Source of the DNA: Spartobacteria bacterium UBA6821
Lineage (GTDB): Bacteria; Verrucomicrobiota; Verrucomicrobiia; Chthoniobacterales; UBA6821
NCBI GenBank assembly: GCA_002452515.1
Contig: DKEN01000072.1
Span: 809 to 18,974 of the forward strand
DNA length: 18,166 bases
Direction of reading: 5' to 3'
A program made the translations under genes and the position numbers. The notes beneath the pieces are model-generated. The model was given only the letters and a program-made list of their open reading frames with translations, did not search any database and was not told where the DNA came from. Shown here piece by piece: positions 7,172-14,308 of this stretch. Numbering within the stretch: position 1 is the first letter of the stretch; each line of letters starts with the position of its first letter.

Positions 7172-7204
7172 GATAATGAAACTGAATGGAGGCTTTTAGG
7201 CTGA

Positions 7205-7389
7205 AGGCGGTTAGACTGTTAGGTCAAAGAGGAAAAGGGATTGTCCACAAGAGGCACAAGAATACACATGGGACAAACTCCTCTGATCCTTGTGCATTTT
7301 GAGTTTCTCGGTTTTCAGCGGTTCGGATTGGTGACCTAATAGCCTGTAGTCTAAATCGCTAAAGGCTTTTTGCTGCATCCAGTATCTCC
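7205..7389. repeat. Intergenic nested inverted repeats
   Basis: TTAGACTGTTAGGTCA (7211-7226) faces an inverted, gapped partner at 7332-7354 (TGACCTAATAGCCTGTAGTC and on). Between them a CACAAGAGGCACAAG segment (7248-7262) faces CTTGTGC. No gene is seen. The function is unknown; such short elements are common intergenic filler in repeat-rich genomes. Confidence 0.4.
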
Positions 7390-7956
7390 TTATTTCCAGA
7401 GGTAGGACTGGGTGAGGCCGACGATCTTGCCATCGACGATGAGGAGGCAGCGCCAGTTGGTGACGGGGCCGTTCTCAAGGTAATCATCGCCGATGATGGT
7501 GAACTGGGTTTTGCGGGAGCCTTTCACGGCGGAGTAGGTTTTTTCCCGGGCCATCACGAAGGGGCCGAGGTTGGCCTGACGATATTCCAGACGCACGGTG
7601 ACATCAGCGGGCTGGCCGTGATTCCACCAGAAGAAATTCAGGTAGTTTCCTCGCAGGGCATCCTTATCGAGCTGTGTCGTGGCGGGCCACATGTAGTAGC
7701 GGCGTTCGAAATCGACGGCCTCGCTCGGTGTGGTGGCTTGCAAATAAGTCGCCGGATCGTTCAGGAACTGGGTCTTCTTGCGAAAGGTAAAGTCGGGATT
7801 GATCGCGAGTGGCAGGATATTCGCCTGTTCCAGCTTCACCTGCGGCGGTTCGGGTGTGGCGCAGCCGCTCACCAGGAGGAGGCCCGCGCCGAGAAAAAGA
7901 GAGGCGACGGCGCGGGAGGCCCCGCTTCGCAGTAGATCAATCGAGAGAAACATCAC
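7390..7956 (-). CDS. Putative lipoprotein of unknown function
   Basis: A 188-residue protein. It starts with a basic then hydrophobic signal segment (about 10-30) ending in the lipobox LVSGC with Cys32 as the lipidation site, so the mature protein is expected at a membrane facing the periplasm. Residue 33 is Ala, not Asp, which favours sorting to the outer membrane by the E. coli rule. The mature part is beta-rich, with segments such as ADVTVRLEYRQANLGPFVMAREKTY and NWRCLLIVDGKIVGLTQSYLWK. I do not recognise a named family. It is divergent from the gmhA-like gene (109-bp intergenic) and precedes the zinc-ribbon gene on the same strand. The second codon is also ATG, so the start could shift by one residue. 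Confidence 0.75.
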   Translation of the reverse strand: MMFLSIDLLRSGASRAVASLFLGAGLLLVSGCATPEPPQVKLEQANILPLAINPDFTFRKKTQFLNDPATYLQATTPSEAVDFERRYYMWPATTQLDKDALRGNYLNFFWWNHGQPADVTVRLEYRQANLGPFVMAREKTYSAVKGSRKTQFTIIGDDYLENGPVTNWRCLLIVDGKIVGLTQSYLWK

Positions 7957-8065
7957 GGCAGAGGATCAAAGCGGTTGGGTGCTGGAGTGTCAATGCAGGT
8001 CGTGAGGCTTTGCAGGATGGGTGATCGCGCATGGCCATTCTTGACGAGAGGGCGCGGGGGGAGCA

Positions 8066-8644
8066 ATGTCGCCTGTTATGAGTCAATTTGAGAGTTCTCT
8101 CGCCGCCCTGCAGGAAGTGCTTGCGGCTCTTCCCCCCTTGCAAGGGACGCTGGAGGAAGCCGCTACCCTTGCCGGAGATGCCCTGCTCGCAGGGAACAAG
8201 CTCCTGTTCTGCGGCAACGGAGGGAGCGCCAGTGACAGTGCCCATCTGGCCACGGAATTCACCTGCCGCTTTCAGGAAGATCGCCGACCCTATCCTGCGA
8301 TGGCCTTCACGGTTGATGCGGGACTGATGACCGCCATTTGCAACGATTATGAGTTCATGGAAGTGTTCGCGCGTCAGGTGACGGCCTTTGGAAAAAAGGG
8401 GGATGTCCTGATCGCGCTGACAACCAGCGGCAAATCACGCAATATCCTCAGAGCTCTGGAGGAAGCGCGCCATCAGGGCGTGAAGACGATCGCGTTTCTT
8501 GGCAAAGGGGGTGGATTCACGAAGGGAGTTGCCGATCTGGAGTTGATCGTTCCCGGTGTGGAGACGGCCCGAATCCAGGAAGCCCAGAAGTTTCTTCTCC
8601 ATGTCCTCTGCGAGCTGATCGAAAAGCGTCTGCCAAAAGTTTAA
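8066..8644 (+). CDS. gmhA: Phosphoheptose isomerase (SIS domain), GmhA-like
   Basis: A 192-residue SIS-domain protein. The phosphosugar-binding loop FCGNGGSASDSAHLATEF and the second loop LTTSGKSRNIL are intact. Alignment by eye with E. coli GmhA places its catalytic Glu65 and His180 at Glu64 and His179 here. The enzyme converts sedoheptulose 7-phosphate to D-glycero-D-manno-heptose 7-phosphate, the first step to ADP-heptose for lipopolysaccharide inner core or other heptosylated surface glycans. The DnaA-binding paralogue DiaA is an alternative but lacks such complete catalytic conservation. ATG 8066 is preceded by GGGGGGAG at 4-nt spacing; a second ATG at 8078 is less well placed. The pilD-like gene follows after 9 nt, so co-transcription is likely. 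Confidence 0.85.
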   Translation: MSPVMSQFESSLAALQEVLAALPPLQGTLEEAATLAGDALLAGNKLLFCGNGGSASDSAHLATEFTCRFQEDRRPYPAMAFTVDAGLMTAICNDYEFMEVFARQVTAFGKKGDVLIALTTSGKSRNILRALEEARHQGVKTIAFLGKGGGFTKGVADLELIVPGVETARIQEAQKFLLHVLCELIEKRLPKV

Positions 8645-8653
8645 GGAACCAAG

Positions 8654-9808
8654 GTGATCTCCCCGATGCTGTTGGTCATTGTTATTGTTCTGGGCCTTAT
8701 TACAGGATCATTCCTCAATGCCGTGATATATCGGCTGCCCAGGGGTATTTCTCTGATGCATCCCAAGCGATCCTTCTGTCCGAATTGCGGAAAATCAATT
8801 CCGTGGTATGAGAATCTTCCGGTCATCAGCTGGCTCCTGCTGTGGGGGCGCTGCTCGGGATGCGATATGCCGATCGCTATCCGCTATCCGCTGGTGGAAC
8901 TGCTCACTTCGGGACTCTATCTGCTGGCCTGGGAGCGGTTTGGACTCCCCTTGGCTCCGGCTTTCTGGCTCTTTCTTTCGCTGCTGGTGGTGGCGACCTT
9001 CATCGACATCGATTTTCTCATCATCCCTGATGAGATTACGTTGGGGGGAGCGGCTGCCGGTCTTCTCTGCACGACCTTGGTTCCTCCCCTGATGGGTGAA
9101 ACGATCTGGTGGAAGAGCGGTCTTTTTTCCGCTCTCGGCGCCGCCTTTGGTTACTTCCTGCTCTGGGGTGTCGTGGAGCTGGGCAAGCTCGCTTTCGGCC
9201 ATTACAAGATCCGCTGCAAGACTCCTCAACTCATGGAACTTGTGGGCAGGGATGAGGATGTCTTTTTGGATCTCGGTGAGGAGACGATGGCCCTCTCGGA
9301 ATTCTATACCCGCGATCAGGACAAGGTGGAGGCGGCCTGCCTCTGGCTGGAGATTCTCGGCGAACGTTTTGGTCCTGGAAAACTCTTCATCGAGAATGAA
9401 CGGGTGATTTTTCTGGAAAAGGGATCATTCCAATATCACCAGAGCCGCGAGTGGCATTTCTCCGTGTTGCCCGATGATGTCGCCTTAACGGCCGAAGTGA
9501 CCGAGGTGCTGATTCCCCGCGAAGCGATGGGATTCGGCGATGTGAAGTTCCTGGCCTGCATCGGGGCGTTCATCGGCTGGAAAGGAGTGCTCTTTTCTCT
9601 CTTCGCAGGATCCATCATCGGGGCGTTCATCGGCGTGACGACCTTGCTCCTGACCTTTGGACGATCCGGCGGGAAAATACCCTTTGGTCCCTACCTGGCG
9701 CTTGGTTCGCTGATCTGGATGATCCGTGGCCCGGAACTCTTGAGCCTCTACTTCGCCCAACTGCCCAAAACGGCTTTTTTCCTCTCGTTGCTTCATCTGT
9801 CGGTGTAA
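8654..9808 (+). CDS. pilD: Type IV prepilin peptidase / methyltransferase (A24) with a large internal insert
   Basis: A 384-residue polytopic inner-membrane protein. The N-terminal segment GSFLNAVIYRLPRG and the zinc-binding CxxC pairs (Cys42/45 and Cys67/70) form the methyltransferase-type domain. The protease aspartates are in FIDIDFLIIPD (Asp118/120) and GFGDVK (Asp296). The enzyme cleaves the leader of type IV prepilins or type II secretion pseudopilins and N-methylates the new N-terminus. The two aspartate motifs are about 178 residues apart, against about 64 in PilD/TcpJ-type enzymes; the extra 110 or so residues (about 183-290) are soluble and acidic. Start GTG 8654 is supported by AAGGA six bases upstream; an ATG at 8666 is an alternative. 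msbA-like follows after 12 nt. Confidence 0.92.
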   Translation: MISPMLLVIVIVLGLITGSFLNAVIYRLPRGISLMHPKRSFCPNCGKSIPWYENLPVISWLLLWGRCSGCDMPIAIRYPLVELLTSGLYLLAWERFGLPLAPAFWLFLSLLVVATFIDIDFLIIPDEITLGGAAAGLLCTTLVPPLMGETIWWKSGLFSALGAAFGYFLLWGVVELGKLAFGHYKIRCKTPQLMELVGRDEDVFLDLGEETMALSEFYTRDQDKVEAACLWLEILGERFGPGKLFIENERVIFLEKGSFQYHQSREWHFSVLPDDVALTAEVTEVLIPREAMGFGDVKFLACIGAFIGWKGVLFSLFAGSIIGAFIGVTTLLLTFGRSGGKIPFGPYLALGSLIWMIRGPELLSLYFAQLPKTAFFLSLLHLSV

Positions 9809-9820
9809 GGTCATTCCCCC

Positions 9821-11662
9821 ATGTCCGAACCGAACGAGCCAAGACCTTCCAAAAAAAGCTTCCTTGCCGGACTGCTTCCGGAGAGTTGGGAGCCTGCCCG
9901 TGAACTCATCCGCTTCCTCGCTCCCTACAAGCAGCGGCTGATTCTTGGTTTACTCGCGGGTGTCGGCTTTGCCGCAGCCAACAGCGGAATGTTGCTGCTC
10001 ATCCGTCAGATCGCCGACACGGCGTTTCAGGGAAAATTTTCCCAGACGGACATCATGAGGGGTAATGCCGTGGGGCAGGGCGCCGGTGTGCATGATTTTA
10101 TCTGGATGATCCTGCTGATCCCAGCCGTGATGATCCTGCGCGGCCTGCTCGCTTACGCGAATGTCTACTGTCTCACCTGGGTTAGCTTGCGTGCACTCCG
10201 CGACATGCGGCGAAGGGTCTTTGGCCACTTGATGGGACAGTCGCTTGATTTCTTTAACAAGGCGCAGTCAGGCCGTCTTCTCTCCCGCGTGCTAAACGAC
10301 ACGCAGGTTGCCCAGGAAGCTCTGGTCAGCATCGTCGGCGAGTTGGTCAAGCAGCCGCTTGCCGCCATCGGTGTCATCGCCGTCCTGCTTCACATCGACT
10401 GGAAATTCACCCTCTTTTCGCTTGTGCTCTTTCCGCTCTGTCTCGTTCCTGTGATCATTTATGGCCGTCGAGTCCGCAAGGCCTCGCGATCCATGCAGAA
10501 CGAGGCTGGAGTTATGGCGGTGATCCTGCAGGAGTCCTTCGCCGGAATCCGGGTGATCAAATCCTTCGCCCGCGAGACCTTCCAGCTCCGGCTTTTTGAC
10601 ACATCAAGCGATGAGCAGTTCCGCGCAACCATGAGTGCGAAGAAGAGCATGGCCATCGTCCAGCCGATGATGGAGGCTGTTTCCGCCTTTGGCGTGGCCT
10701 TGGCCCTCTTCTATGTCTATTACTCCCACCTGACGATGGGGAGTTTCATGGCCCTGCTGGGGGGGCTCTTTCTACTCTACGATCCGATCAAGAATCTCAG
10801 TCGTATCCATGTGACGATTCAGAATTGCGTTGGTGCCGCGACTAGCATCCTCGAGCTGCTTGCGACCAAGCCGACGATTCATGATCTCTCCGGAGCCCGT
10901 CCTCTCAAGGATATCCAGGGCCATATAGTTTTTGAGGGGATTGATTTTTCCTACGGGGCCATTGGTCTGGGAGCTGATGAGGGAAATGCGATTACCGGAC
11001 TCAACCTGACAATCCAACCCGGTCAGAAGGTTGCCCTTGTCGGAGCCAGCGGTGCCGGGAAGAGCACGATTCTTTCGCTGCTGCTCCGCTTCTACGATCC
11101 ACAGCAGGGACGGGTGCTCATCGATGGCCATGATCTCCGCGAGCTAACGCTCCATTCCCTGCGTGAACAGATCGGCATTGTCACGCAGGAGAGTTTTCTC
11201 TTCCACGACACCATCTACGAAAACATCCGCTTTGGTCGGCTTGATGCCACCAAGGCGGAAATCGAGGAGGCGGCGCGCATGGCCCATGCCCATGAGTTCA
11301 TCCTGGCCCAGCCGCGTGGTTACGAGACGCTCGTTGGCGATAAGGGGTCCCTCCTTTCCGGCGGACAGCAGCAGCGTCTGGCCATCGCGCGCGCCCTGCT
11401 CAAGGCCGCCCCGATCCTCCTGCTTGATGAGGCGACTTCAGCGCTTGATTCGGAATCAGAAAAGATGATTCAGGATGCCTTGGAACAGCTTTCAAAGGGC
11501 CGCACGGTCATCGCCATCGCCCACCGGCTTTCCACGATTCTCGGCAGCGACATGATTGTCGTCATGGATCAGGGGCGTATTGTCGCGACCGGCACCCATG
11601 CCGAATTGTTGAACTCCTCGGAACTTTATTCCAATCTCTACCGTCTCCAGTTCACCCATTGA
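9821..11662 (+). CDS. msbA: ABC exporter of the MsbA type (fused membrane and ATPase domains)
   Basis: A 613-residue half-transporter. A six-helix membrane domain occupies about 30-350. The ATPase domain follows, with Walker [10 protein letters not shown] (about 407-415), signature LSGGQ (512-516), Walker B ILLLDE (Asp536, catalytic Glu537) and the switch His in AIAHRLS. Closest by pattern to MsbA-like lipid flippases, which move lipid A-core or phospholipid precursors to the outer leaflet as homodimers; multidrug exporters share the architecture, so the substrate is inferred. Position after gmhA and pilD, in an envelope gene set, supports a lipid or LPS role. The N-terminal 25 residues ([21 protein letters not shown]) form an amphipathic lead-in. 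purH begins 28 nt after the stop. Confidence 0.88.
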   Translation: MSEPNEPRPSKKSFLAGLLPESWEPARELIRFLAPYKQRLILGLLAGVGFAAANSGMLLLIRQIADTAFQGKFSQTDIMRGNAVGQGAGVHDFIWMILLIPAVMILRGLLAYANVYCLTWVSLRALRDMRRRVFGHLMGQSLDFFNKAQSGRLLSRVLNDTQVAQEALVSIVGELVKQPLAAIGVIAVLLHIDWKFTLFSLVLFPLCLVPVIIYGRRVRKASRSMQNEAGVMAVILQESFAGIRVIKSFARETFQLRLFDTSSDEQFRATMSAKKSMAIVQPMMEAVSAFGVALALFYVYYSHLTMGSFMALLGGLFLLYDPIKNLSRIHVTIQNCVGAATSILELLATKPTIHDLSGARPLKDIQGHIVFEGIDFSYGAIGLGADEGNAITGLNLTIQPGQKVALVGASGAGKSTILSLLLRFYDPQQGRVLIDGHDLRELTLHSLREQIGIVTQESFLFHDTIYENIRFGRLDATKAEIEEAARMAHAHEFILAQPRGYETLVGDKGSLLSGGQQQRLAIARALLKAAPILLLDEATSALDSESEKMIQDALEQLSKGRTVIAIAHRLSTILGSDMIVVMDQGRIVATGTHAELLNSSELYSNLYRLQFTH

Positions 11663-11690
11663 TAGAAAACGAACGATCCATTGTTACCGA

Positions 11691-13226
11691 ATGAAAATCC
11701 AACGCGCCCTCCTCTCGGTCTCCGATAAGACCGGACTTATCGACTTCGCCCGCGGACTCGCCGAACAAGGGGTCGAACTTCTCTCCACCGGCGGCACCGC
11801 CAAGGCGATTGCCGCCGCAGGCATCCCAGTCCGCGAGATTTCCGACTACACAGGCTTTCCCGAGATGATGGATGGTCGCGTGAAGACCCTCCTGCCCAAG
11901 GTTCACGGAGGATTGCTCTTCCTGCGTGATGATCCGAACCACGCCGCTCAGGCCGCCGAGCATGGTATCCTCCCGATCGATCTCGTGTGCGTGAATCTCT
12001 ACCCGTTTGAAGAAACGGTCGCCAAAAAAGGAGTGACTCTGGCCGAGGCTATCGAGCAGATCGACATCGGCGGCCCCTCGATGATTCGCAGCGGGTCCAA
12101 GAACCACCGCTCCGTCACCGTCGTGGTTGATCCCATCGACTACCCGCGTATCCTTGACGCCATGAAGGCCGGTGGTGGCGAGACCACGCCCGAATTGCGC
12201 GCCCGGCTTGCCGTGAAGGCCTTTGCAACAACCGCCGCCTACGACCGCGCCATCAGCACCTACCTCGACAATGAGAGCACGCCGGGTGAGGCCCTCACTC
12301 TCGACTACCCGCTCGCCGGTCGCCTCCGCTACGGTGAGAATCCCCACCAGGATGCAGAACTCTACGGCAGCTTCTTTGACTACTTCGAGAAACTCCATGG
12401 CAAGGAACTCTCCTTCAACAACATTCTCGACATCACTGCGGCCACACGGCTCATCAGTGAATTTGAGAAGCCGACCGTTGCCATCCTCAAGCATACGAAC
12501 CCCTGCGGCGTTGGAAGCGATGAGAAAAGCCTGACCGAGGCCTGGGAGAAGGCCTTTGCCACCGACCGTTCCGCTCCCTTTGGCGGCATCATCATCGCCA
12601 ACCGTCCCGTGGACGAGGCTCTCGCCAAGGCGATCTCCGAAATTTTCAGCGAAGTCATTATTGCGCCGGAGTTTACTGCCGACGCCCGCGCCCTGCTTCA
12701 GAAAAAGAAAAATCTCAGGCTCATGAGGCTGCTTGGGGAAATTCCCGCCACCGATCGCGATATTCGCTCCGTCATCGGGGGGCTCCTTGTGCAGGATGCC
12801 GATGTTGCTTCCCAGGAAGGGACGGGCACCATCGAGCGCCATGTCGTTTCCAGCCGTCCGCCGTCCAAGGATGAAATCGAGGCGATGGAATTCGGTTGGA
12901 AGGTCGTCAAGCACGTGAAGAGCAACGCCATCGTCTACGCCGGGAAGGATCGCACCCTCGGCATCGGTGCAGGGCAGATGTCCCGCGTTGATTCCTCCCG
13001 TATCGCCGTCTGGAAGGCTGGTGAGGCGGGACTCTCCCTCAAGGGAAGCGTTGTCTGCAGTGATGCCTTTTTCCCCTTCCCCGATGGACTCATCGCTGCC
13101 GCCGAAGCGGGTGCCACCGCCGCCATTCAACCGGGTGGTTCCGTCCGTGACGCCGAGGTGATCGCCACCGCCAACGAGCGTGGTGTCGCGATGGTCTTCA
13201 CCGGTATCCGCCATTTTAGGCACTAA
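11691..13226 (+). CDS. purH: Bifunctional AICAR transformylase / IMP cyclohydrolase
   Basis: A 511-residue cytoplasmic enzyme for the last two steps of de novo purine synthesis: AICAR plus 10-formyl-THF gives FAICAR, which cyclises to IMP. The N-terminal MGS-like cyclohydrolase domain (about 1-140) shows [21 protein letters not shown] and [20 protein letters not shown]. The transformylase domain follows, with the catalytic Lys267-His268 in KHTNPCGVG, matching Lys266-His267 of the human enzyme. The C-terminus ends with the usual IQPGGSVRD...FTGIRHFRH. Length is normal. It is the last of four closely spaced plus-strand genes. A long antisense open frame across this gene is a codon-bias shadow. 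Confidence 0.97.
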   Translation: MKIQRALLSVSDKTGLIDFARGLAEQGVELLSTGGTAKAIAAAGIPVREISDYTGFPEMMDGRVKTLLPKVHGGLLFLRDDPNHAAQAAEHGILPIDLVCVNLYPFEETVAKKGVTLAEAIEQIDIGGPSMIRSGSKNHRSVTVVVDPIDYPRILDAMKAGGGETTPELRARLAVKAFATTAAYDRAISTYLDNESTPGEALTLDYPLAGRLRYGENPHQDAELYGSFFDYFEKLHGKELSFNNILDITAATRLISEFEKPTVAILKHTNPCGVGSDEKSLTEAWEKAFATDRSAPFGGIIIANRPVDEALAKAISEIFSEVIIAPEFTADARALLQKKKNLRLMRLLGEIPATDRDIRSVIGGLLVQDADVASQEGTGTIERHVVSSRPPSKDEIEAMEFGWKVVKHVKSNAIVYAGKDRTLGIGAGQMSRVDSSRIAVWKAGEAGLSLKGSVVCSDAFFPFPDGLIAAAEAGATAAIQPGGSVRDAEVIATANERGVAMVFTGIRHFRH

Positions 13227-13246
13227 GGGGGAGCAGGCTGAATTTT

Positions 13247-13377
13247 CGCGCAGAGACGCAAAGTCGCAGAGAAGATTCACAGGGATGAAAGTGATAAAAG
13301 GGATAGGTTTGATGAGAGCAATCCTCGGCAGAACAATTTTGTATATTCCCTCCTCTGCGTCTTTGCGTCTCTGCGCG
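13247..13377. repeat. Long inverted repeat between purH and pdxJ
   Basis: A 25-base arm at 13247-13271 (CGCGCAGAGACGCAAAGTCG and on) is matched inverted at 13353-13377 with 24 of 25 bases, separated by 81 bp. Transcribed, it could form a long stem. Motifs of the 'cgcaaagacgcagag' kind are widespread intergenic repeats in many bacteria. It may attenuate read-through from purH, but it has no T-run. Confidence 0.65.
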
Positions 13378-13408
13378 AGATCTCTTTCACCTCTCTCCTA
13401 GCGATTCC

Positions 13409-14194
13409 ATGGATTCCAAAAACAGCCCCTCTCAAGTCTCAAATCTCAGGTCTCAGCCTTCCGGGGTTCTCCTTGGAGTCAATATCGACCATGTCGCTAC
13501 CTTGCGGCAGGCCCGCTATGCGCGCAATGCACACTCCATCAATGTCGAACCGGATCCCGTCGAGGCGGCTCTAGCTGCTGAGCGTGGTGGAGCCGCCGGG
13601 ATCACCGCTCACCTGCGCCAGGATCGCCGACACATTGGGGATCGTGATATTTACCTACTGAAAGAAGTCCTCTCGACGAAGCTGAATCTGGAGATGGGGA
13701 ACACTCCGGAAATACTGGAGATTGCCCTGAAAGTGCTTCCCTCCGATGTGTGTCTTGTGCCGGAAAGTCGGGAGGAGATCACGACCGAGGGAGGGCTGGA
13801 TTGCGTGGCCCACCGCACTTCACTTGAACCGACGGTAAAAGCCCTGCGCGATGCCGGGATCACCGTCAGCCTTTTCATCGACCCCGAACCGGCCCAGATC
13901 GAGATGGCCTCTCTGCTCGGAGTCCCGGTTGTCGAGCTTCATACCGGAGCCTATGCTGAGGCAAGCGGGGTGGAGCGGGAGTCGGAGCTTCACCGCCTGA
14001 TCAACGCCGCTGCTCTTGCTGACAAAGCCGGCATTCAGGTCAATGCCGGTCACGGACTCAATTACACAAACATCGGGCCAATTTTAACCCTCCCGAAGCT
14101 GGTGGAGCTCAACATCGGCCACGCCATCGTCTCCCGGGCAGTCTTTGTGGGTCTCGAACAAGCAACGCGCGAGATGGCTGAGTTGTTGGACTAA
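13409..14194 (+). CDS. pdxJ: Pyridoxine 5'-phosphate synthase
   Basis: A 261-residue TIM-barrel enzyme that condenses 3-amino-1-hydroxyacetone phosphate (from PdxA) with deoxyxylulose 5-phosphate to give pyridoxine 5'-phosphate, the last committed step of the DXP-dependent vitamin B6 route. Motifs: GVNIDHVATLR, TAHLRQDRRHI (His68, E. coli His45), NLEM (Glu95, E. coli Glu72), NAGHGLNY (His215, E. coli His193) and ELNIGHAI near the C-terminus. The protein has about 16 extra N-terminal residues (SPSQVSNLRSQ) compared with E. coli, encoded by a degenerate heptamer repeat (13431-13456). No other start codon exists before GVNIDH, so ATG 13409 is kept. The upstream region is a long inverted repeat rather than an obvious promoter. 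Confidence 0.96.
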   Translation: MDSKNSPSQVSNLRSQPSGVLLGVNIDHVATLRQARYARNAHSINVEPDPVEAALAAERGGAAGITAHLRQDRRHIGDRDIYLLKEVLSTKLNLEMGNTPEILEIALKVLPSDVCLVPESREEITTEGGLDCVAHRTSLEPTVKALRDAGITVSLFIDPEPAQIEMASLLGVPVVELHTGAYAEASGVERESELHRLINAAALADKAGIQVNAGHGLNYTNIGPILTLPKLVELNIGHAIVSRAVFVGLEQATREMAELLD

Positions 14195-14308
14195 CGGTTC
14201 TTTTTTGCGATTTTGGAGTGCCTCCTTCAGGGGAGTTTTGGCTTCACGGGAGTTTTGATGCCTGCTTGATTAGATGAAATAACATCGCTGAAATACGCCG
14301 CACCCCCA

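Noticed and set aside
6284..7204. 306-codon plus-strand open frame
   Set aside because: It overlaps the zinc-ribbon coiled-coil gene on the other strand, which has clear CxxC pairs and heptads; its translation mirrors that gene's biased codons.
7210..7216. GTTAGAC, an attC R'-like heptamer
   Set aside because: There is no RYYYAAC partner with foldable arms at the right distance; it belongs to the local TTAGACT/TTAGGTCA inverted repeat.
11652..13280. 542-codon open frame antisense to purH
   Set aside because: purH is complete with all motifs. The antisense frame has no recognisable domain and results from the codon bias of the real gene.
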